Source of the DNA: WGAL01 sp964570865
GTDB taxonomy: Bacteria > Bacteroidota > Ignavibacteria > Ignavibacteriales > Melioribacteraceae
Direction of reading: 5' to 3'
Assembly (NCBI GenBank): GCA_964570865.1
Contig: CAZMZM010000086.1
Location: forward strand, 1-6,461
DNA length: 6,461 nt
Positions 1 to 6,171 of this stretch are shown here, piece by piece. Positions within the stretch are counted from its first letter, which is position 1. Every line of letters begins with the position of its first letter. Both the position numbers and the translations under genes were made by a program. The notes under the pieces are model-generated. The model made no database searches. It worked only from the letters and a program-made list of their open reading frames with translations, and was not told the DNA's origin.

Positions 1-2
1 CT

Positions 3-74
3 GTAATGGTACGTAATACGCAGGGAGACGATATTGCCGCAGCTTGCGGACAATTAGCCGTTAAGTATAAATAA
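3..74 (+). CDS. rlmN: RlmN, dual-specificity 23S rRNA/tRNA adenine C2 methyltransferase (C-terminal fragment)
   Basis: This is the 3' end of a gene that starts left of the window. The frame reads VMVRNTQGDDIAAACGQLAV plus KYK and then TAA. The R-x-T-x-GDDI-x-AACGQLA block is the conserved tail of RlmN, the radical-SAM enzyme that methylates C2 of A2503 in 23S rRNA and of A37 in some tRNAs, in the cytoplasm. In this family the Cys of the CGQL motif (Cys355 in E. coli) is the methyl-carrying cysteine, and it is intact here (codon 45-47). The protein ends only a few residues after the motif, shorter than E. coli RlmN, whose tail runs on. It has the same orientation as the downstream operon, but 130 nt and a separate promoter lie between, so it is probably a neighbour and not part of that unit. 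I see no hairpin terminator after it. Recognition rests on 23 residues. Confidence 0.85.
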   Translation, partial: VMVRNTQGDDIAAACGQLAVKYK

Positions 75-138
75 TCAATATTTAAAAAGTTATTTACAGC
101 CGTAATTCTAAAAATTATTAAAAAAAATAAAAAAACTC

Positions 139-169
139 TTGACAAGAAAGTGAAAATAAATTATTTTTG
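139..169 (+). promoter_or_regulatory. Promoter of the tetR-efflux operon
   Basis: TTGACA lies at 139-144 and TATTTT at 162-167, with a 17-nt spacer, which suits a sigma-70-type reading. The same bases also read TTG (139-141) and TATTTTTG (162-169), the TAnnTTTG -7 box of the Bacteroidota primary sigma factor, 20 nt apart. A run of A-rich DNA at about 111-136 sits just upstream and could act as an UP element. The start of transcription is expected near 174-177, about 30 nt before the tetR ATG. No other position upstream of the operon looks this good. The dual match is seen directly; activity is inferred. Confidence 0.7.
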
Positions 170-184
170 AATCGTTATTCATTA
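168..184. promoter_or_regulatory. Operator 1, probable TetR autoregulatory site
   Basis: The 17-nt site TGAATCGTTATTCATTA contains the dyad TGAAT-N4-ATTCA (168-181, centre between 174 and 175). It overlaps the last two bases of the -7 box and covers the expected transcription start, so a bound repressor would block initiation. A near copy (14/17 identical, same dyad centre) lies before tolC at 807-823. The half-site TGAAT and the inner TCATT resemble operators of the FadR/YsiA branch of TetR regulators, although the spacing differs. Binding by the product of the adjacent gene is inferred. Confidence 0.65.
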
Positions 185-204
185 ATAATTTTATATAGAA
201 CTTT

Positions 205-789
205 ATGAGAACAAAAGAAGGAAATAAAGAGAAGGATATAATCCAAGCTGCCGTTAAGGTATTTGCCGAGTTTGGATATTATAATGCGAAGATTAGTAAG
301 ATTGCCGAAATTGCTAATGTGGCAAACGGGAGTGTTTACGTTTACTACAAGAACAAGGAGGATATTCTTCTTAAAATATTTGAGGAAATCTGGCGTCCGC
401 TCTATCTGGAAGTTGTTAAGATTTCTAACAATGCGGCACTAACTCCTTCTGAAAAGTTAGATTATTTGATTGATTTGGTCTTCGACAGTTTTATTGAAGA
501 CCCTGCAAAAGCAATGGTGTTTGTTAACGAGCAGAATCACCTTTTGCAGAACAACCCCGAATCTTTTACAAATTATTATAATCTTTTTATGGACGAAGGG
601 GAAGCAATAATGAAAAGCGGAATAGATTCTGGCGACTTCAACGAAATAAATCTGAAAATCTTCAAGAACTTCATTCTTGGCGGATTACGTAATTTGCTCC
701 ACCAATGGGCACAAGCTCCGGAAGAGTTTTCGTTGAACCGGATTCGTCAAAGCGTTAAGTTTTTTTGTAAACACGGAATACTGAAATAA
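205..789 (+). CDS. TetR/AcrR-family transcriptional regulator, FadR (YsiA)-like
   Basis: A 194-residue cytoplasmic DNA-binding repressor, the normal length for the TetR family. The N-terminal helix-turn-helix spans about residues 11-55: an AAVKVFAEFGYYNAKISKIA stretch, then ANVANGSVYVYYKNKEDIL, the family's diagnostic recognition-helix and post-helix signature. The rest is a helical ligand-binding and dimerisation domain. The N-terminal part resembles B. subtilis FadR (YsiA), whose pattern KIAxxAxVAxGxIYxYFKNKEDIL is closely matched; the ligand cannot be read from the sequence. The ATG at 205 is chosen because the HTH begins about 10 residues later, as is usual; there is no clear Shine-Dalgarno sequence before it, only AT-rich leader. 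It is the first gene of the operon, 49 nt before the tolC-like gene, and paired operators suggest that it controls itself and the pump. Family certain; effector unknown. Confidence 0.92.
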   Translation: MRTKEGNKEKDIIQAAVKVFAEFGYYNAKISKIAEIANVANGSVYVYYKNKEDILLKIFEEIWRPLYLEVVKISNNAALTPSEKLDYLIDLVFDSFIEDPAKAMVFVNEQNHLLQNNPESFTNYYNLFMDEGEAIMKSGIDSGDFNEINLKIFKNFILGGLRNLLHQWAQAPEEFSLNRIRQSVKFFCKHGILK

Positions 790-803
790 ATTTTTTAAAC
801 TAT

Positions 804-823
804 TAATGAATAGTGAGTCATTA
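804..823. promoter_or_regulatory. Operator 2, upstream of the tolC-like gene
   Basis: TGAATAGTGAGTCATTA (807-823) matches operator 1 at 14 of 17 positions, and extends to a 20-nt dyad TAATGA-N8-TCATTA (804-823) with the same centre as in operator 1. In addition, 801-812 (TATTAATGAATA) is the exact reverse complement of 176-187. The site lies in the 49-nt gap between the regulator and the first pump gene, 16 nt before the ATG at 839. I see no convincing promoter directly upstream, so the site may repress a weak internal promoter or act as a roadblock to transcription coming from tetR. The repeat is observed; the function is inferred. Confidence 0.55.
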
Positions 824-829
824 TACAAC

Positions 830-833
830 GGAG
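830..833 (+). promoter_or_regulatory. Shine-Dalgarno that decides the tolC start
   Basis: GGAG lies 5 nt before the ATG at 839. The in-frame ATG at 806 has only T- and A-rich sequence before it, would add eleven polar residues ahead of a signal peptide, and lies inside operator 2. The 839 start is therefore preferred. Confidence 0.75.
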
Positions 834-838
834 AACAT

Positions 839-2290
839 ATGCGTAAAACAAAGTTAATGTTTTTGATATTATCATTCGTATTCTTTTCGAATGTACATTC
901 TCAGGAAATTTCACTGAGCAAAGCTATAAAAACGGCTTTATCGCAAAATCCTGAAATGAAATATCAATCTGAAAAAGTTAAAGTTGCTGAGTTGGGGGTG
1001 AAATCGGCTTGGGGAAATTTTTTCCCTACACTCGACTTGGAAGGTGGATTTACAAGAATAAATTCGCCGATAGAACTTGATTTAGAGCCGTTCCGTAAAT
1101 TAATTATTACGCTTCAGGCTAATAATCAGGTTGAATTGCAAAATTTATACAACATTTCTTCAGGAGGAACACCTTATACTCCGGCAGAAAAGGTCACATT
1201 CTATAATCAATATTACAATTTATTGAACAGACAAATTCCATCATTCAATATGGAATTAAAAAAACAAAATTATTACCATGGCAGATTTATCGCCGTTCAA
1301 CCGCTCTTTTTAGGAGGAAAATTAATAGCATTTAGAGACTACAAAAAATCAGTGCTAAACTATTCAAAATCGGAAAAGTGCAAAGAGAAAGATGAATTGA
1401 TTGCGAAGATTTCTAAAATCTATTTGAAATCGTTTTTGTTGGAGAATGTCCTGAATGTTCGAAAGGATGCTATTAATACAATTAAAAAACATAAAAAAAA
1501 TGCACTAAATGCATTTAAAGAAGGTGTTGTAACCAAGGTAAGTATTACAAAAGCGGATGTTGCTCTATCGGAAGCAGAAGCAAATTATAAGAATGACTTA
1601 AATAACAAAAAAATGTTAAATGTTGCCCTTGCCGAGTTGCTTGGAAAAGATGACGCAAAGTACACTCCACACGTAAATAAACTTGTTTTGCCGGCAACCA
1701 AACCGAATTTTGATGAACTTATTGCAAAAGCCATGGAATATAATCCGGGTTTGGACATGATTGAAGAAAAGATAAATCAGGCAGAATATAACTATAAAAT
1801 TAAACGTTCCGAGTTTTTACCAAAAGTTGCGGCTTTTGGTGAAAAGGAGATATATCCTGAATATCTTTCAGTGCTCGAACCCGAATGGGCGATAGGTGTC
1901 AGGATTAAAATAAATCTTTTCAACGGATTTAAAGACTATTCCGGATTGGAAGAAGCGGAGCATCTTAAAAATGAAGCTAAGTTCAAAAAAGAATCGATAC
2001 AACGGAAGATTAAACTTTGGATAGAGAAAAATTATAAAGAGATGGAAAATGCCGAAGATGAATTTAATAGTGTACAAACCAGAATTAAATTTGCGAGGGA
2101 AAATTTACGGATGGCGGAAAAAAGATTTAACTCCGGAATGGGAACTTCTCTGGAAGTAGTAGATGCGGAGCTTTCCTTAGAGGAAGCGAGGATTGAAAAG
2201 ATTTCGGCGCTTTATAAATACTTTGACGCATTAACAAATATTTTTGAAACAATCGGTGAACCTGAAAAGATTGTTGAATTTATAGATTAG
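839..2290 (+). CDS. TolC-family outer-membrane efflux protein
   Basis: A 483-residue outer-membrane factor, the trimeric channel-tunnel that lets an inner-membrane exporter expel substrates through the outer membrane. Residues 1-22 are a signal peptide (basic MRKTK, hydrophobic LMFLILSFVFF, ending HSQ). Two homologous OEP repeats follow: residues 23-270, with SLSKAIKTALSQNPEM and later FIAVQPLFLGGKLIAFRDY, and residues 288-470, with FDELIAKAMEYNPGLDMIEE and later VRIKINLFNGFKDYSG. Long charged helices such as 180-260 and 375-455 are the alpha-barrel; KRFNSGMGTSLEVVDAELSL is the typical late-repeat motif. The loop between the first pair of beta strands (about 74-148) is much longer than its counterpart in repeat two (about 334-350). 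The lone cysteine (181) is not at a lipidation position, so this is not a lipoprotein of the OprM type. It is followed 8 nt later by the adaptor gene. Family assignment is firm; substrate unknown. Confidence 0.93.
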   Translation: MRKTKLMFLILSFVFFSNVHSQEISLSKAIKTALSQNPEMKYQSEKVKVAELGVKSAWGNFFPTLDLEGGFTRINSPIELDLEPFRKLIITLQANNQVELQNLYNISSGGTPYTPAEKVTFYNQYYNLLNRQIPSFNMELKKQNYYHGRFIAVQPLFLGGKLIAFRDYKKSVLNYSKSEKCKEKDELIAKISKIYLKSFLLENVLNVRKDAINTIKKHKKNALNAFKEGVVTKVSITKADVALSEAEANYKNDLNNKKMLNVALAELLGKDDAKYTPHVNKLVLPATKPNFDELIAKAMEYNPGLDMIEEKINQAEYNYKIKRSEFLPKVAAFGEKEIYPEYLSVLEPEWAIGVRIKINLFNGFKDYSGLEEAEHLKNEAKFKKESIQRKIKLWIEKNYKEMENAEDEFNSVQTRIKFARENLRMAEKRFNSGMGTSLEVVDAELSLEEARIEKISALYKYFDALTNIFETIGEPEKIVEFID

Positions 2291-2294
2291 GAGG
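2289..2294 (+). promoter_or_regulatory. Strong Shine-Dalgarno of the adaptor gene, overlapping the tolC stop
   Basis: AGGAGG shares its first two bases with the TAG stop of the tolC-like gene (2288-2290) and lies 4 nt before the ATG at 2299. It is the strongest ribosome binding site in the window and supports coupled translation of channel and adaptor. Confidence 0.75.
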
Positions 2295-2298
2295 ATTA

Positions 2299-3273
2299 AT
2301 GAAACAGAAGAAAATAGTAATATTGTTGCTAACGGTTATTGCCGTACTTGCAGTAATTACGATTATAATCAACAGTTCGGGAAATAGAGAGAAATATTAC
2401 TTCGGTAAAGTTGAAGTGGATGAAATCGATGCTTCAAGTAAAATTCCCGGCAGAATAGATTCGTTGTACGTAAAACTCGGTGACAAAGTAAAAAAGGGAG
2501 ATACGTTAGCTGTATTGGAAAGCAAAGAGCTTGATGCAAAACTTGGACAAGCTAAAAGCGTGATGTTTGCAGCAAAATCCAAATGGGAAATGGCAAAACG
2601 AGGCGCACGTATTCAGCAAAAAGAAGCGGCTGCAAAATTGGTGGAGCAAGCTAAATATCAGTATGATTTCGCACGATCAACGTATGATAGAATGAAAAGT
2701 TTAGCTGCCGACAGTGTGATTTCAAAGCAGAAATTTGACGAAGTTGAATTTAAGTACAAAGCTGCAAAAGCACAGTACGAAGCCGCCGAGGCTAAATTGA
2801 ATATGGTTAACGAAGGAGCCAGACCCGAAGAAAAATCCGCAGCCGAAGCGTTATTTCATCAAGCGGAAAATGTATATAAGGAAGCATTGGCGTACTATCG
2901 GGAGCTTACAATTACGGCAAAAAAAAGTGGTACGGTATATTCGCTTGTTGCTGACCAAGGTGAAATAATTGCCGCCGGTTATCCGCTACTTACAATTGTG
3001 GATTTAAGTTCTTGTTATGCAATTGTAAATGTAAAGGAAACAGCGTTAAAATACTTTAATGTTGGAAAACAATTGCAAGGCTATGTTCCGGCTCTTGAGA
3101 AAAATATGAAATTTAGAGTTTCGTATATTGCGCCGATGGCAGATTATGCAAGCTGGAAACCAACAGCACAGAAGGGAGAATTCGATGTTCGAACGTTCGA
3201 GGTACGATTAATACCTATTGAAAAAACCAATGAATTAAAACCGGGAATGAATGTAAAATTTATGATTAAGTAA
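2299..3273 (+). CDS. HlyD/YbhG-family periplasmic adaptor (membrane fusion protein)
   Basis: A 324-residue adaptor that links an inner-membrane exporter to a TolC channel. Residues 6-26 form one membrane anchor with a basic start (MKQKK); the rest is periplasmic. Residues about 35-75 (KVEVDEIDASSKIPGRIDSL, then VKLGDKVKKGDTLAVLES) are the first half of the lipoyl-like domain, and about 202-235 (TITAKKSGTVYSLVADQGE and GYPLLTIVDL) the second half. Between them, 76-200 is an Ala/Lys/Glu-rich coiled-coil hairpin with a doubled element: RGARIQQKEAAAK at 101-113 and EGARPEEKSAAEA at 172-184. The beta-barrel and membrane-proximal parts follow, with WKPTAQKGEFDVRTFEVRL at 286-304, a hallmark of adaptors paired with ABC-2 permeases, and a closing LKPGMNVKFMIK. 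It is complete and lies 8 nt after tolC and 1 nt before the first permease gene. Confidence in the family is high. Confidence 0.93.
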   Translation: MKQKKIVILLLTVIAVLAVITIIINSSGNREKYYFGKVEVDEIDASSKIPGRIDSLYVKLGDKVKKGDTLAVLESKELDAKLGQAKSVMFAAKSKWEMAKRGARIQQKEAAAKLVEQAKYQYDFARSTYDRMKSLAADSVISKQKFDEVEFKYKAAKAQYEAAEAKLNMVNEGARPEEKSAAEALFHQAENVYKEALAYYRELTITAKKSGTVYSLVADQGEIIAAGYPLLTIVDLSSCYAIVNVKETALKYFNVGKQLQGYVPALEKNMKFRVSYIAPMADYASWKPTAQKGEFDVRTFEVRLIPIEKTNELKPGMNVKFMIK

Positions 3274-3274
3274 T

Positions 3275-4360
3275 ATGAACAGTATAATTAAAATATTGAA
3301 AAATAAATTGTTGCTTGCGGTCATTGTTGTCATTCCGGTACTTTCGTCTGTTGTATATACCGAAATATACAGTGTTGAAGTAGTTGAGGATTTACCGGTT
3401 ATTGTGTCGGATAATGACAACACCGAACTATCCCGCGAACTTGTACGAATGTTTGATAATTCGCCGACAATCAAAATTATTGACAGAGCAGTTTCCGAAA
3501 ATGAAATTAAAGATGCACTTGTTAATGAAAAAGCTTATGCGGGATTAGTAATTCCACACAATTTCGGAAGCGGTATAAAGAGCGGGAAAAAGCAAACCGT
3601 TACTATTTTTAAAGCAAGCAAAAACATAATTGTAAGCAATTTATTATTAAAGGAAGCAGCAACGGTAACCGGGATTTTCTCCTCTGAAATTTTTGCCGGA
3701 AAGCTGATGAAAAGCGGGATGAATAAGACTCAAGCAACGTTTTTTGCAAACCCGATTGAGATTTCAACTCAGTCACTTTTTAATCCGAACTACAGCTATT
3801 TAAATTATTTGGTCCCCGGACTAATATTGTTCACACTACAACTATCCGCAATTATTTCCGGAGCTTTATTACTGAGTTATTCGAAAGGTTTAAGGGAAAT
3901 TAAAAGTAATTTTTTCGCGGGATTATTCTGGAATGTAGTTGTTTCTTTGTTAATCATTTTTGTGTTAATGCCTTTGCTGCATTTAACTCCGGTTAAAAAT
4001 CCGGGTTCCGTTGCACTACTAATTATTTTTGCAACAACCGTAACTTACACACTTGGAAGCGGAATTTCATTTGTAACCAAAGGTGGAATGGCGGCAATTG
4101 AAGCTGTGGTTTTTTACACTACTCCGGCGTTTGTATTTTCAGGACTAACATTCCCTACTTGGGGAATGCCTTTGCTGCATCAGTATTATTCCAAAATAAT
4201 TCCTTTTACATATTTGTTGGAATCGTATATCAAGCTTGGTAAGATGGGTACAAGTCTTTCCGGTGCAATAAACGAGTTAATAGCACTTGGAGTATTCGGA
4301 ATAATTTCAGCTGCTGTAATTATGATTGGTTTGAAAATAAATCAAGGGAAAATCGGATGA
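3275..4360 (+). CDS. ABC-2-type permease, first of a paralogous pair
   Basis: A 361-residue inner-membrane protein with the ABC2_membrane_3 layout: one N-terminal membrane helix (about 11-28), a large extracytoplasmic domain (about 30-175) and five helices near 178-200, 217-235, 246-264, 273-293 and 335-353. The external domain opens LPVIVSDNDNTELSRELVRM, and the core re-enters the membrane at NYLVPGLILFTLQLSAII; both align with the next gene, so the two are paralogs and probably form a heterodimer. The family comprises transmembrane subunits of exporters such as E. coli YbhS/YbhR and YhhJ. The start at 3275 is 1 nt after the adaptor stop and has no clear Shine-Dalgarno, which suggests translational coupling. 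No Walker A or ABC signature is present in this protein, and no ATPase gene is in the operon. Its cargo cannot be told. Confidence 0.9.
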   Translation: MNSIIKILKNKLLLAVIVVIPVLSSVVYTEIYSVEVVEDLPVIVSDNDNTELSRELVRMFDNSPTIKIIDRAVSENEIKDALVNEKAYAGLVIPHNFGSGIKSGKKQTVTIFKASKNIIVSNLLLKEAATVTGIFSSEIFAGKLMKSGMNKTQATFFANPIEISTQSLFNPNYSYLNYLVPGLILFTLQLSAIISGALLLSYSKGLREIKSNFFAGLFWNVVVSLLIIFVLMPLLHLTPVKNPGSVALLIIFATTVTYTLGSGISFVTKGGMAAIEAVVFYTTPAFVFSGLTFPTWGMPLLHQYYSKIIPFTYLLESYIKLGKMGTSLSGAINELIALGVFGIISAAVIMIGLKINQGKIG

Positions 4361-5520
4361 AAAAAATAATTGAATACACTAAATATGAATTTGGTAGAAT
4401 TCATCGCGATATTGATATTATGCTAATACTTTTAGCCGCCCCCTTATTCTATGCTATTTTTTACGGCAGCATTTATATGAATAAATTAGAAACGGAAGTT
4501 CCGATTGCTGTTATTGACCATGACCATTCCGAATTGAGCGAAAAAATAATTTATGATTTAAATGCAGATCCGACGTTGAGGATTGTATCCGAAAATGAAG
4601 ATATTTTAACTGCCAAGATGCGGTTTTTTAATGAAAAAATATATGGAATAGTAGAAATTGACGGTAATTTGAGCAAAAATATAAAAAAGGGGGAGAGGGG
4701 AAATATTGCCCTTTATCTGAACACAACACGTTTTTTAGTCGCTAACGATATAAACAAAGCGGTTCATGAAGTTGTTGCAAAGTATAATTACGGAATACGC
4801 TTGAAATACACGGCAACACGAACCGAAAATAGCCGGTTGGCAAAAGAACAAATAATTCCGGTTAATGCGGATATCAGACCGGTTTTTAATCCTGTGGAAA
4901 GTTACGGCGACTTTCTAATCCCCGGTGTTCTGATATTGATTTTGCAGCAGACACTTTTAATTGCTCTGGGTGAAAGCACGAGCGAAGATAAAAAATTGTT
5001 CCTTTCTGCAAAAAATATAAGTTCATTTAATCTGCAATTAGTTGGAAAGATAGGAATATATATATTGGCTTTTGGGGCATATGCGATAATTTTTTATGGA
5101 CTGTTATTAAAATTGTTTGGTATGGAATTTAGCGGTTCTGTAATTGCCGGCACAATACTGACTTTCATCTTTTTAATAAATGTTGCATTAACTGCCGTTG
5201 CCGTAGGTTCATTTTTTAGCAGTAAAAGGAATGTGCTTATTGTTCTTGCATTTACTTCATATCCGTTTTTTCTCCTTTCAGGTTTTAGTTGGCTGCAAGG
5301 TTCGATGCCGTTAATAATAAAATGGTTGAGCTATTTAATTCCTTCAACCCCATATTTATTAGGGATGAGCAAAGTTATTTCATCAGGCGCAGACTTTCAA
5401 AACGTATTTGGCGAGTTCATAATTTTAATATTTCAATTAATAATTTTTCTGGTAGTAGTGAATACAATTAATTATTTCAAACAAAAAAAAGAGGTAAAAA
5501 ATGAAAAAGCAGTATGCTAA
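4357..5520 (+). CDS. ABC-2-type permease, second of a paralogous pair
   Basis: A 387-residue inner-membrane protein of the same fold as its upstream neighbour: helix one at about 20-40, an external domain at about 42-185 beginning VPIAVIDHDHSELSEKIIYD, and five helices near 187-205, 231-254, 260-284, 291-312 and 352-371. YGDFLIPGVLILILQQTLLI corresponds to the NYLVPGLILF block of the first permease, and FLLSGFSWLQGSMP to FVFSGLTFPTWGMP, the conserved SG-x-x-x-P region of ABC-2 permeases. The gene overlaps its neighbour in an ATGA junction (4357-4360), and AAGGGA at 4344-4349 supplies the ribosome site 7 nt ahead. Its last seven codons overlap the next gene by 20 nt. The cytoplasmic tail is Lys-rich (QKKEVKNEK). 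It probably pairs with the first permease beneath the adaptor. No nucleotide-binding motif is seen. Confidence 0.9.
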   Translation: MKKIIEYTKYEFGRIHRDIDIMLILLAAPLFYAIFYGSIYMNKLETEVPIAVIDHDHSELSEKIIYDLNADPTLRIVSENEDILTAKMRFFNEKIYGIVEIDGNLSKNIKKGERGNIALYLNTTRFLVANDINKAVHEVVAKYNYGIRLKYTATRTENSRLAKEQIIPVNADIRPVFNPVESYGDFLIPGVLILILQQTLLIALGESTSEDKKLFLSAKNISSFNLQLVGKIGIYILAFGAYAIIFYGLLLKLFGMEFSGSVIAGTILTFIFLINVALTAVAVGSFFSSKRNVLIVLAFTSYPFFLLSGFSWLQGSMPLIIKWLSYLIPSTPYLLGMSKVISSGADFQNVFGEFIILIFQLIIFLVVVNTINYFKQKKEVKNEKAVC

Positions 5521-6028
5521 ATTAATAGCCGTTTTCTTACTGGGATTTGCTTCATTATTAAATGCACAAAGCAGATATTCGATTGGATTGGTCTCGAGCA
5601 GTTTAGTCAATATCGACAATGAGAGCAAACTGAGTAATATTAAAAATCCACTCGGGTATGGTGTGGTTTTGGGTACAAAAATCACTAAAGATGCTACAAT
5701 TGCTGCAACTTTAGAGTATATGACCGGTGATGTTGAGAACAGTTTGGCAACGGAAACAAATTACAGAGCTCATCTATCTCTATTTGTTACTCCGATTAAC
5801 TTCGGTAACTTATATCCTTATTTTTCCGGAGGAGCAGTTGTATCAAATATTAAAACTACTCTAAATGGAAACAATAATTACGATACAAACGTATTTGCCC
5901 GCTTCGGTGCCGGAGTCGATTACAAAGTATTTGAAAATTTCGGGATAAACTTCGATTTGGGAATTTATTCCAACGGACTTAAATTCACCGGAATTTCCAA
6001 CAGTATTGGCTTTAGATATATTTGGTAA
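5501..6028 (+). CDS. Small outer-membrane beta-barrel protein of unknown role
   Basis: A 175-residue exported protein. Residues 1-22 are a signal peptide (MKKQYAK, then LIAVFLLGFASLLNA) with likely cleavage before Gln23. The mature part of about 153 residues shows alternating amphipathic strands, for example IGLVSSSLVNI, GYGVVLGTKIT, ATIAATLEYM, YRAHLSLFVTPI, YPYFSGGAVVS, NVFARFGAGVDYKV, FGINFDLGIY and a final NSIGFRYIW. A terminal aromatic residue is the usual signal for insertion by the BAM complex. The size fits an eight-stranded barrel of the OmpA/OmpW/OMP_b-brl sort; I cannot assign a narrower family. AAGAGG at 5489-5494, 6 nt before the ATG, and the 20-nt overlap with the second permease gene tie it to the pump operon, and a terminator follows. 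It might assist the efflux channel or alter outer-membrane permeability, but this is a guess from context. Confidence 0.82.
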   Translation: MKKQYAKLIAVFLLGFASLLNAQSRYSIGLVSSSLVNIDNESKLSNIKNPLGYGVVLGTKITKDATIAATLEYMTGDVENSLATETNYRAHLSLFVTPINFGNLYPYFSGGAVVSNIKTTLNGNNNYDTNVFARFGAGVDYKVFENFGINFDLGIYSNGLKFTGISNSIGFRYIW

Positions 6029-6043
6029 AATAATAAGACGTTT

Positions 6044-6078
6044 AACATCGAGGTGGAACAGTTCCACCTCGATGTTTT
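6044..6078 (+). terminator. Rho-independent terminator of the efflux operon
   Basis: A perfect 16-bp inverted repeat, AACATCGAGGTGGAAC (6044-6059) and GTTCCACCTCGATGTT (6061-6076), with only one base between the arms; in RNA the hairpin would close on the triloop CAG. It begins 15 nt after the stop of the barrel gene and ends in TTTT (6075-6078). The U-run is short, but the stem is long and GC-rich in the middle. It is nearly symmetrical and might also stop transcripts from the opposite side. Confidence 0.85.
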
Positions 6079-6171
6079 GTAGTGTAACAATTTCGGTTGA
6101 TTTCCGTTAAGGCTAAACATGCTATCTTAATAAAACATCTTATTTGTTGAAACATAATATTTTCGTTTAAT

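Noticed and set aside
75..138. A terminator for rlmN in the A/T-rich intergenic DNA
   Set aside because: I found no GC-rich hairpin followed by a T-run on the + strand; the A-rich run looks more like an upstream promoter element.
806..838. Upstream in-frame ATG as the start of the tolC-like gene
   Set aside because: It has no ribosome site, adds a polar stretch before the signal peptide and falls inside operator 2; the ATG at 839 has GGAG 5 nt upstream and starts a proper signal peptide.
1868..2077. Minus-strand open frame inside the tolC-like gene
   Set aside because: It is rich in Phe, Ile and Leu because it is the complement of Lys/Glu-rich helices on the coding strand; it has no ribosome site or independent support. 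The antisense frames at 2397-2582, 3235-3474, 5437-5685 and 5861-6067 were dropped for the same kind of reason.
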